Positions 1-5,221 of a stretch of DNA of 5,221 nt are shown piece by piece; the first letter of the stretch is position 1; each line of letters opens with the position of its first letter. Both the position numbers and the translations under genes were made by a program. The notes below the pieces were generated by a model. The model did no database searches and was not told where the DNA came from. It saw only the letters and a program-made list of their open reading frames with translations. This DNA comes from Bacteroidales bacterium (GTDB lineage: Bacteria; Bacteroidota; Bacteroidia; Bacteroidales; UBA932). The stretch covers positions 1 through 5,221 of the forward strand of contig JAGAAF010000036.1 in NCBI GenBank assembly GCA_017615435.1. Direction: 5' to 3'.

Positions 1-16
1 GATGACTGGACTTGCC

Positions 17-871
17 CTATTTCGTAATCTCGAGATGATACTCGATGAGGCCGTCCATAGGGGCCTTGAGGATTTTGCCCATCTTCATACCGAATTCGGC
101 GACGACGGGTTCGAGGATGTGGCGATGGTGGAAGGCAACTGAGCCGACTGCGTTGAAGGCGTACTTCTTATAGTCGGGATAGTGCGACACCACATTGCGG
201 AACATATCCCTGAAGGCTTCGGTGGTAAGGTTCGTGAAGTAAGGGTCGAAGTCGTAGTGATCCTGGATGAACTTCGCGAACTGCGCGCAGAAGCGGTTGG
301 GGAAAGGCTTCTGGTAGATTGCGGCGATTATTTCGTCGTTGGTCATACCGATTGCCTTCTTTGTCTCTTCGTAGACATTGTCCGGCATTGAGTGCCTGAG
401 GTAGTCTAGGATGAGCCTCTTTCCGAGGTTGGAGCCGCTGCCTTCGTCACCGAGGATGAAGCCGCCAGACTCGATGTTCAGGTCTTCATTTTCTCCGTCG
501 TAGAAGCAGGTGTTCATACCGGTGCCGATGATGGCTGCGAAGCCGGGCTTGTCCAGAAGGAGAGCGCGGCAGGATCCGAGGGTGTCCATCACCACGAAAA
601 CTTTCTGTGCCGTGGGGAAAACCTCAAGAAGCACCTTGGTCATAAACTCGCGGAGGAGTTCGGTGACGCCGGCGCCATAGAAATAAATCTCCGTGATGTC
701 CCTGCGGGGGAAGCCGTCGGGGAGGTGCATAAGGATGTCCTTCGCGATCTCCGGACCGGTGATGTAGTTAGGGTTGTAACCCTGGCTCTGGAAGCGGATC
801 TGTGTGCCGTCTTCCCTGCTGACGCACGCCCAATCTGTCTTGGTCGCGCCTGAATCTGCTATTAATATCAT
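17..871 (-). CDS. BadF/BadG/BcrA/BcrD-type ATPase, N-acetylglucosamine kinase-like
   Basis: This 284-residue protein belongs to the ASKHA sugar-kinase fold and is probably a cytoplasmic kinase of N-acetylglucosamine or a related amino sugar. Visible motifs, in order, are the phosphate-1 loop DSGATKT (residues 6-12), MDTLGS with D96 as the likely catalytic base, the phosphate-2 loop IIGTGMNT (114-121), GGFILGDEGSGS (136-147), which matches the GxxLGDEGS signature of N-acetylglucosamine kinases, and a C-terminal GSVAFHH stretch (243-249) where the adenosine motif is expected. The length is normal for the small Bacteroidota members. The ATG at 871 puts the first beta strand at the N-terminus, as expected, and no Shine-Dalgarno sequence precedes it. 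It starts 17 bp after the M13 peptidase stop, so the two genes are probably cotranscribed. The family is clear; the substrate is inferred, and other amino sugars or an activator-ATPase role remain possible. Confidence 0.85.
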   Translation of the reverse strand: MILIADSGATKTDWACVSREDGTQIRFQSQGYNPNYITGPEIAKDILMHLPDGFPRRDITEIYFYGAGVTELLREFMTKVLLEVFPTAQKVFVVMDTLGSCRALLLDKPGFAAIIGTGMNTCFYDGENEDLNIESGGFILGDEGSGSNLGKRLILDYLRHSMPDNVYEETKKAIGMTNDEIIAAIYQKPFPNRFCAQFAKFIQDHYDFDPYFTNLTTEAFRDMFRNVVSHYPDYKKYAFNAVGSVAFHHRHILEPVVAEFGMKMGKILKAPMDGLIEYHLEITK

Positions 872-888
872 ATGTGGTTGTTTATTGG

Positions 889-2910
889 TTACCAGATTAC
901 TACTCTTTCCTCTTCCGGTCGGAACATCGGGTCGCCTTCCTTGATGCCGAAAGCGTCGAAGAAGGTCTGAATGTTACGGATAGACACGTTCACGCGGTTG
1001 CAGCCGAGCGAGTGCACGTCGATGAGAGTGCGGCGGCTGATCTCCTGCTCCGTGATGTTCTGTGCCCACACGGTAGCATAGCCGAGGTAGAAGCGCTGCT
1101 CCGCGGTGAAGCCGTCGACCGGCTCGGGGTGCTTGCCGCCGAAGCTGTTCTGAAGGGCGCTGTAGGCGATGCGCAGTCCGCCCTGGTCGGCGATATTCTC
1201 GCCGAGGGTGGCGTGGCCGTTGGCGTGGACGCCGGGCAGCACCTCCACCGCATCGAACTGGGCCGCGAGCATCTCGGCTTTCGCGTCGAACTTCGCCTTG
1301 TCTTCATCGGTCCACCAGTTCTGCATATTGCCGTCTTTGTCGAAGAGGCAGCCCTGGTCGTCGAAGCCGTGGGTCATTTCGTGTCCGATGACGACTCCGA
1401 TTGCGCCGTAGTTGACAGCGTCGTCAGCGTCAGTATTGTAGAACGGCGGCTGAAGGATACCCGCGGGGAAGCAGATTTCGTTGGTGGTGGGGTTGTAGTA
1501 GGCGTTCACAGTCTGCGGCGACATACCCCATTCCTCACGGTCCACGGGTTTGCCGAGCTTGCTGAGGTTGTCCTCCATATACCAGCGCGATGCTGCGCAG
1601 AGGTTCTCGTAGTAGCTGAGTTTCGGGTCGATCTCAAGGCCGGAATAGTCCTTCCACTTGTCCGGATATCCGATCTTCACGGTGAAGGCGGCGAGCTTCT
1701 CCCGGGCTTTCGCTTTCGTCTCGTCGCTCATCCATTCGAGCGCTGCGATATGCTCGCCGAGAGCGGTCTGGAGGTTGCGGACCAGAGTCAGCATACGTTT
1801 CTTATCCTTGTCGGAGAAATACTTCTTCACATAGACCTTTCCGATGGCCTCGCCGAGTATCATATTGGGAGCCTGCATAGCTCTCTTCCAGCGCGGTTTC
1901 TGCTGCTGGATGCCGGACATCTGCTTTGAGAAGAACTCGAAAGATGCATCGGTGAAATCATCGCTGATTGCGCCGCAGGCATCGCTGACAAGGTTTGCAA
2001 CGAGGTAATTGCGGAGCTGTCTGGCGGGGATTTCAGGCATCATCTTATTGAGAGCTTCGAAATACGAAGGCGTCTCCACGATGATCTTTTCCTGCTCGGG
2101 GATGCCGAGCTCGGCGAAATAAGCGTCGATGTGGAGGTTCGGGTAGAGGGCATAGATTTGCTCGCTGCTCATAGGGTTGTACTGGGCGGCTACATCCCTC
2201 TGCTGGATCATAGACCAGTAAGGGACCGCTATCTTCATCTGAAGGTCGAATGCGTCCTTTGCCACCACGGCGGGGTCAGCTACGCCCGCGAGCGTCAGCA
2301 CCTTCTCGAGGAAGGCCTGATAGCCTTCGCGAAGTGCGGCGTGCTCCGGCAGGAGGTAGTAGTCGCGGTTGCGCATAGCAAGGCCGCTCTCGCTGATATA
2401 GAGGACGTTCGTGTTGCAGTCCATCATATCCGCGGTCACATAGCCTCCAAACAGGCTTCCCACGCCTATGGGCATAAGCTTGCCCGTAGCACGCGCGAAG
2501 CTTTCCGCATCCACGACAGAAGCGAGCTCGGCGATGCCGGCCTGAATCGGGGCGGCGCCTTCTTCGTTGAGCCTCAGCGAGTCGAGGCCCTGGGTATAGA
2601 GATCGGCGAGTTTCTGCTCATCCGAGCCTTTCTTAGCTTTGAGGGTCGTGAGATCCTTGAATATTTCGTTGAGGCGGATCTCATTGTTCTCGCTCAGGAC
2701 GTCGAACGAACCGTAGCGGGAGAACTCGGGCTTCAGAGGATTGTTCTTCTGCCAGCCGCCAGTCGCGTACTGATAGAAGTCGGCGCCCGGAGCGACCGAT
2801 TTATCGAGGTTATCGAGATTGAACGCAGGGACTTTCTCCCTGTTCTGTTCTGCGCAGGAAGCGGCGAGGGCCGCGGAAGCGAGAATCATAGCAATAAATT
2901 TTATCTTCAT
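889..2910 (-). CDS. M13 family zinc metallopeptidase (neprilysin/PepO-like), probable lipoprotein
   Basis: A 673-residue M13 zinc endopeptidase, expected to cleave peptides outside the cytoplasm. The N-terminus MKIKFIAMILASAALAASC is a lipoprotein-like signal with C19 as the likely lipidated residue; A at -3 makes the lipobox imperfect. The N-terminal M13 domain follows, then the catalytic domain. That domain holds NAYYNP (from N469, equivalent to the substrate-binding NAFY of neprilysin), HEMTH (510-514, zinc ligands H510 and H514, catalytic E511) and GENIAD, with third zinc ligand E571 and supporting D575. The C-terminus has the family pattern RVN...N...F..AF and ends VVIW. All key residues are present, so it should be active. 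An in-frame ATG at 2937 would add nine residues, but it lies inside the promoter box at 2935-2942, so ATG 2910 is chosen. It is the first gene of a unit with the downstream kinase. The peptide substrate is unknown. Confidence 0.95.
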   Translation of the reverse strand: MKIKFIAMILASAALAASCAEQNREKVPAFNLDNLDKSVAPGADFYQYATGGWQKNNPLKPEFSRYGSFDVLSENNEIRLNEIFKDLTTLKAKKGSDEQKLADLYTQGLDSLRLNEEGAAPIQAGIAELASVVDAESFARATGKLMPIGVGSLFGGYVTADMMDCNTNVLYISESGLAMRNRDYYLLPEHAALREGYQAFLEKVLTLAGVADPAVVAKDAFDLQMKIAVPYWSMIQQRDVAAQYNPMSSEQIYALYPNLHIDAYFAELGIPEQEKIIVETPSYFEALNKMMPEIPARQLRNYLVANLVSDACGAISDDFTDASFEFFSKQMSGIQQQKPRWKRAMQAPNMILGEAIGKVYVKKYFSDKDKKRMLTLVRNLQTALGEHIAALEWMSDETKAKAREKLAAFTVKIGYPDKWKDYSGLEIDPKLSYYENLCAASRWYMEDNLSKLGKPVDREEWGMSPQTVNAYYNPTTNEICFPAGILQPPFYNTDADDAVNYGAIGVVIGHEMTHGFDDQGCLFDKDGNMQNWWTDEDKAKFDAKAEMLAAQFDAVEVLPGVHANGHATLGENIADQGGLRIAYSALQNSFGGKHPEPVDGFTAEQRFYLGYATVWAQNITEQEISRRTLIDVHSLGCNRVNVSIRNIQTFFDAFGIKEGDPMFRPEEERVVIW

Positions 2911-2920
2911 ATTTGTGCAA

Positions 2921-2952
2921 TTGTTTCCGGAGTTCAAATTTAACTATCTTTG
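2921..2952 (+). promoter_or_regulatory. Bacteroidota-type promoter for the EEP gene
   Basis: TATCTTTG (2945-2952) is a perfect TAnnTTTG -7 box, and TTG at 2921-2923 (within TTGTTTC) lies 21 bp upstream as a possible -33 element. The start of transcription would fall near 2956-2957, only a few nucleotides before ATG 2959. A weaker alternative -7 box, CATATTTG (2908-2915, one mismatch, no evident -33), would give a leader of about 40 nt. Confidence 0.55.
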
Positions 2953-2966
2953 CTGAAAATGAAAAA
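2935..2966 (-). promoter_or_regulatory. Bacteroidota-type promoter for the M13 peptidase-kinase unit
   Basis: Read on the minus strand, TAAATTTG (2942 to 2935) is a perfect TAnnTTTG -7 box. A T-run, TTTTTC (2966 to 2961), sits about 19 bp upstream and is an acceptable though imperfect match to the -33 TTTG element. Transcription would start near 2928-2931, leaving a leader of roughly 18-21 nt before ATG 2910. The -33 region lies inside the first codons of the divergent EEP gene. Confidence 0.65.
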
Positions 2967-3750
2967 GGTTATTCTGCTCATAACGCTTTTCTCCCTGCTG
3001 GGAATCTGGGGGTCGTACAACGTGACGGTGGTTTCGTACAATGTCGGCGTCTTCAACAAGTACGTGCCCGACAGCAGCGGAGAGGTGGCCGAGATGATGC
3101 AGGAAGTGAAGGCGGACGTCATAGGCCTGTGCGAGCTGGACAGTTGCTCGATCGTGCGTAACGACCGTCGCGACCAATTGAAGGAGTTCGTCGGGAAAAT
3201 GGGAACCGGCTGGCTCGGACATTTCGGGAGAGCTATGAGTTTCGGGGGCGGCGGATATGGCGTCGGAGCCGTCACGAGCCCGCGTTTCAAGGTGGTCGAC
3301 CACTACACCATCGCGCTTCCGAAGGGCAACGGCTCCGAGCCCCGCGCCGCCGCCGTGGTGGAAACCGACCGCTTCGTTTTCGCCTGCGCTCATCTCGACT
3401 ACGCCGATGAACCTTCCAGACTCCGTCAGACGGAGATTCTCACGGCCCGGCTGCTGGAAGCCCGCAATATGACCGGCAAGCCCGTGATCCTCTGCGGGGA
3501 CTTCAACGCAGCTCCTGACAGCCGCACCCTTGACTTTCTTCGTCAGTGGTGGGATGTCGTTTCTCCCTACGACCTTTCTTTCCCGTCGGTCTCTCCTCGC
3601 GCGTGTATAGATTATATTATGGTGTTGAAGGGGAGTTGCGAGTATCGGGTCGTGGGCCGCGCCGGAGTCCGCTCCAAGTTTAAATTCGGAGATCCGAAGA
3701 CAGCCTCAGATCACCTCCCGGTGGTGGTGAAACTGCGCTTGCATCAATAA
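2959..3750 (+). CDS. Endonuclease/exonuclease/phosphatase (EEP, DNase I-like) family protein, probably exported
   Basis: A 263-residue metal-dependent phosphoesterase of the EEP fold. The family's active-site pattern is complete: SYN with N28, GLCELD with metal ligand E59, HLDY with H145, GDFNAAP with D181 and N183, IDYIMV (217-222), and the closing SDH with D251 and the catalytic H252. The protein begins with a Lys-Lys pair and a hydrophobic run (residues 4-17), which looks like a signal peptide or membrane anchor; the first beta strand (VTVVSYN) follows at once. ATG 2959 is chosen over an upstream in-frame TTG at 2950 because that TTG lies inside the -7 promoter box; the next in-frame ATG is 45 codons inside the fold. 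The gene is monocistronic, divergent from the peptidase and convergent with nadD. The family includes nucleases, sphingomyelinases and inositol-phosphate phosphatases; the substrate cannot be told from sequence. Confidence 0.9.
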   Translation: MKKVILLITLFSLLGIWGSYNVTVVSYNVGVFNKYVPDSSGEVAEMMQEVKADVIGLCELDSCSIVRNDRRDQLKEFVGKMGTGWLGHFGRAMSFGGGGYGVGAVTSPRFKVVDHYTIALPKGNGSEPRAAAVVETDRFVFACAHLDYADEPSRLRQTEILTARLLEARNMTGKPVILCGDFNAAPDSRTLDFLRQWWDVVSPYDLSFPSVSPRACIDYIMVLKGSCEYRVVGRAGVRSKFKFGDPKTASDHLPVVVKLRLHQ

Positions 3751-3754
3751 ACAG

Positions 3755-3777
3755 TTATCATTCCTCTGCCTTGATAA
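3755..3777. repeat. Short inverted repeat just after the EEP stop
   Basis: TTATCA (3755-3760) and TGATAA (3772-3777) are perfect 6-bp arms around an 11-nt spacer, five bases past the stop codon. CCTTGATAAGG (3769-3779) offers a competing smaller hairpin. No T-run follows, so a terminator role is weak and the match may be chance in AT-rich DNA. Confidence 0.25.
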
Positions 3778-3818
3778 GGGTGTGGGGGCCAAACAGTTGA
3801 TAATTAGAGAGTTAATTA

Positions 3819-3850
3819 AATTAGGTATCCCGGAAACGAGACACCTAATT
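3819..3850. terminator. Hairpin with GAAA tetraloop between convergent genes, probable bidirectional terminator
   Basis: AATTAGGT (3819-3826) pairs perfectly with ACCTAATT (3843-3850). The stem continues inward through an A/C mismatch, two pairs (TC with GA), a C/A mismatch and two CG pairs, and closes on the GNRA-type loop GAAA (3833-3836). It lies between the convergent EEP and nadD genes, where a shared terminator is expected. Flanks are AT-rich on both sides but there is no long clean T-tract. The GAAA loop exists on the plus-strand transcript; on the minus strand the loop reads TTTC. Confidence 0.45.
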
Positions 3851-3892
3851 GTTGTAAGTGATTGTCTGTTAGGGAGTTGCCCTCCACGCGGT

Positions 3893-4441
3893 TTACATCA
3901 ACAAACCATCGGGGGCGGAGCCTTCGCGGATTTGGGTGGAGGAGACGTCCACGAGGGGCATATCGGCGATTCTGATGCGGTAGTCGGGATTCTCCGTGAG
4001 CAGTTCAGCTTTCAAGGCTTCGCAGTCGAAGCCGCGGCGGGGGAAAACGATAAGTCCATATTCAAGCAGGATGCGGGCGTGCTCCCGCCAACCGCTGAAG
4101 ACTGCGAGGTTGTCCGCGCCCACGACCAGCGTGAAATCGTTTTCCGGTTCGCGGGCCTTGAGCGCTTCGAGCGTGCGGAAAGTGTATTGGGGCGCGGGCA
4201 TAGTCAGTTCAATGTCGTCTACGCGCACCTTCGTCAGTTCCGGATGTCGTGCGACTGCCTTCACCGCCGCGTCATAGCGCTCGCGCGCATTTCTGTCCTT
4301 CTCCTCGGGCTTGAACGGACTTCTCGGGGAGACGACCAGATACACCGCCTCGAACGACGCATCTTCCTGCAGACGCCTGAGTATCTGCAGATGTCCTATG
4401 TGAAGAGGGTCGAAACTGCCTGAATAGACGGCTACTTGCAT
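3893..4441 (-). CDS. nadD: Nicotinate-nucleotide adenylyltransferase
   Basis: NadD transfers AMP from ATP to nicotinate mononucleotide to give deamido-NAD, the penultimate step of NAD synthesis in the cytoplasm. The 182-residue product shows the nucleotidyltransferase signature GSFDPLHIGH (8-17, with HxGH at 14-17), SPRSPFK (38-44), YTFRTLEALK (86-95), LVVGADN (105-111) with W118 downstream, and SSTQIR (167-172), the ISSTxIR motif that binds ATP phosphates. ATG 4441 places the first beta strand at residues 2-7. The start overlaps the end of gmk by 10 bp, which suggests translational coupling and one transcript. After SSTQIREG only eight residues remain, whereas relatives usually have some 20 more forming a terminal helix, so the C-terminus is short. 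The catalytic core looks intact. Confidence 0.93.
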   Translation of the reverse strand: MQVAVYSGSFDPLHIGHLQILRRLQEDASFEAVYLVVSPRSPFKPEEKDRNARERYDAAVKAVARHPELTKVRVDDIELTMPAPQYTFRTLEALKAREPENDFTLVVGADNLAVFSGWREHARILLEYGLIVFPRRGFDCEALKAELLTENPDYRIRIADMPLVDVSSTQIREGSAPDGLLM

Positions 4442-5001
4442 AAGAAAGCGTTCACCATATCTTCGGCGTTCTTGAAGGTGTTCTCGAGGACGTCGTTTAT
4501 CAGTTCCACATCGAACTTGCCGCGGGCGAAGTCGATCTCCGACTGAGCCTTGGCCAACCGCTCGCGGATGGCCTCCTCAGTGTCGGTCTGCCGCCCGCGG
4601 AGCCTCTTCTCCAGAACCTCCATACTGGGCGGAAGTATCAGAATGGACAGCGCAGCCGGACCGAAATATTTCTTAAGGTTCGCGCCGCCCTTCACGTCCA
4701 CGTCGAACAGTATCACGTGGCCTTTGGCCCAGATACGCTCGACTTCTGATTTGAGCGTACCGTAGAAGCGGTCCTGATAGACCTCTTCGTGCTCCACAAA
4801 CGCATCCTGCGCTATCAGCTCGCGGAAACGCTGCGCATCGATGAAGTAATAATCCACGCCGTCCTTCTCCTCTCCCCTCGGCGGGCGGGAGGTCGCGCTT
4901 ACTGAAAACTCGAATTCCGGATGCAAATCGAGCAGATGATGCACCACCGTGCTCTTGCCTGCGCCTGAAGGGGCGGAAAAAATCACAACTTTGCCGTTCA
5001 T
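4432..5001 (-). CDS. gmk: Guanylate kinase
   Basis: Guanylate kinase phosphorylates GMP to GDP with ATP, feeding GTP, dGTP and nucleotide-signal pools in the cytoplasm. The 189-residue length is normal. The P-loop is APSGAGKST (10-18, K16). The GMP-binding region SATSRPPRGEEKDGVDYYF (35-53) carries S35, R39, R42 and Y51, equivalent to yeast S34, R38, R41 and Y50. E70 and YGT (80-82) complete the GMP site. DVDVKGG (100-106) matches the family DIDVQG motif, and RLRGRQTDTEEAIRERL (133-149) is the arginine-bearing lid. ATG 5001 is the only sensible start, three codons before the first beta strand; no Shine-Dalgarno is seen. Its last codons overlap the nadD start. In many Bacteroidota, as I recall, a yicC-type gene precedes gmk; here the upstream neighbour is the divergent aldolase instead. 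Confidence 0.97.
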   Translation of the reverse strand: MNGKVVIFSAPSGAGKSTVVHHLLDLHPEFEFSVSATSRPPRGEEKDGVDYYFIDAQRFRELIAQDAFVEHEEVYQDRFYGTLKSEVERIWAKGHVILFDVDVKGGANLKKYFGPAALSILILPPSMEVLEKRLRGRQTDTEEAIRERLAKAQSEIDFARGKFDVELINDVLENTFKNAEDMVNAFLCK

Positions 5002-5019
5002 TCTCTATGAAGATTTCTG

Positions 5020-5027
5020 TAAAATTA
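5020..5027 (-). promoter_or_regulatory. Possible weak -7 box for gmk-nadD
   Basis: On the minus strand TAATTTTA (5027 to 5020) matches TAnnTTTG at all but the last base, with TTTC (5051 to 5048) 20 bp upstream as a possible -33. It would give a leader of about 15 nt before ATG 5001. The match is weak in AT-rich DNA, and it is the best candidate I can find in this gap for that strand. Confidence 0.25.
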
Positions 5028-5028
5028 G

Positions 5029-5036
5029 TAAATTTG
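5029..5036 (+). promoter_or_regulatory. Bacteroidota-type -7 box for the aldolase gene
   Basis: TAAATTTG is a perfect TAnnTTTG box. Transcription would begin near 5040, giving an AT-rich leader of about 30 nt before ATG 5073. No clean TTTG is visible at the -33 distance, so the call rests on the -7 box and its position. Confidence 0.5.
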
Positions 5037-5072
5037 TGAGATTAAAGGAAATTACTAAACCTTATTATAGTT

Positions 5073-5221
5073 ATGGTATCTTACAAAGAACTTGGTCTTG
5101 TGAACACCCGTGAAATGTTCAAGAAGGCCGTTGCCGGCGGATACGCTATCCCCGCTTTCAATTTCAACAATATGGAGCAGCTCCAGGCCATCATCCAGGC
5201 CGCAGCCGAGACGAAGTCTCC
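5073..5221 (+). CDS. fba: Class II fructose-bisphosphate aldolase, N-terminal part (cut by window edge)
   Basis: Forty-nine complete codons plus two bases are present; the gene runs off the right edge. The translated start MVSYKELGLVNTREMFKKAV, followed by GGYAIPAFNFNNMEQLQAII (residues 22-41), is the typical beginning of a zinc-dependent class II aldolase, with the AFNFNN strand that starts the TIM barrel and the first helix after it. From memory it is nearly the same as Bacteroides aldolases, whose full length is about 330 residues. The enzyme interconverts fructose 1,6-bisphosphate and two triose phosphates in glycolysis and gluconeogenesis. The zinc-binding histidines lie beyond the window and cannot be checked. 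ATG 5073 fits the family N-terminus; no Shine-Dalgarno sequence precedes it. It is divergent from gmk with a 71-bp shared gap. Confidence 0.93.
   Translation, partial: MVSYKELGLVNTREMFKKAVAGGYAIPAFNFNNMEQLQAIIQAAAETKS

Noticed and set aside
874..1929. Long plus-strand open frame (351 codons) opposite the M13 peptidase
   Set aside because: It lies wholly antisense to a gene with a complete catalytic motif set, is rich in Val, Leu, Glu and His as expected of a codon-bias shadow, and shows no recognisable domain.
2131..2943. Plus-strand open frame (270 codons) opposite the N-terminal half of the M13 peptidase
   Set aside because: Same antisense shadow pattern with no domain, and it runs through the peptidase signal peptide and promoter region.
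2944..3393. Minus-strand open frames inside the EEP gene
   Set aside because: The plus-strand EEP frame has all active-site motifs; the opposite frames show no domain and no promoter.
3749..3803. Near-direct repeat AAACAGTTATCA and AAACAGTTGATAA
   Set aside because: Only eight bases match exactly (AAACAGTT), two copies, in AT-rich DNA; not enough for a repeat or binding site call.
3871..3885. Small hairpin AGGG/CCCT or GGAG/CTCC next to the nadD stop
   Set aside because: Arms are only four bases, two alternative pairings compete, and no T-run follows. Chance is the simpler explanation.
3782..4423. Plus-strand open frame (213 codons) over nadD
   Set aside because: Antisense to nadD, which has clear family motifs. 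The start lies in the AT-rich gap and the frame crosses the hairpin region.
1..5221. A mobile element, CRISPR array, defence system or other undescribed multi-gene system
   Set aside because: All six genes belong to known families with intact motifs, there are no repeat arrays, transposase or integrase genes, and gaps are short and hold only promoter- or terminator-like signals.

Overview
The window looks like chromosomal DNA from a Bacteroidota bacterium, most likely Bacteroidales. Intergenic regions carry the TAnnTTTG -7 promoter box of that phylum, none of the starts has a clear Shine-Dalgarno sequence, and the protein at the right edge closely resembles the Bacteroides-type class II fructose-bisphosphate aldolase as I remember it. 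The genes are fairly GC-rich with AT-rich gaps. The genus cannot be fixed by reading alone.

Layout: (1) positions 17-2910, minus strand: a two-gene unit read right to left, an M13 (neprilysin/PepO-like) metallopeptidase with a lipoprotein-type signal, then, 17 bp downstream, a small BadF/BadG/N-acetylglucosamine-kinase-like sugar kinase. (2) 2911-2958: a very compact divergent promoter region with two perfect TAnnTTTG boxes back to back, 2 bp apart. (3) 2959-3750, plus strand: an exonuclease/endonuclease/phosphatase (EEP) fold protein with a hydrophobic N-terminal export segment. (4) 3751-3892: an AT-rich gap between convergent genes with a GNRA-capped hairpin, probably a terminator. (5) 3893-5001, minus strand: guanylate kinase (gmk) followed by nicotinate-nucleotide adenylyltransferase (nadD), overlapping by 10 bp. 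(6) 5002-5072: a divergent promoter gap. (7) 5073 to the end, plus strand: the first 49 complete codons of fructose-bisphosphate aldolase. Positions 1-16 are noncoding and hold nothing I can identify.

The genes are mostly housekeeping. Gmk makes GDP from GMP, NadD makes the NAD precursor deamido-NAD, and aldolase serves glycolysis and gluconeogenesis. The peptidase, the kinase and the EEP protein point to peptide, amino-sugar and phosphoester handling, the first and third probably outside the cytoplasm, but their exact substrates cannot be read from sequence. I see no mobile element, CRISPR array, tRNA or rRNA, and no convincing new multi-gene system. The points most worth a second look are the overlapping divergent promoters with a nearly leaderless EEP transcript, and the short C-terminus of NadD.
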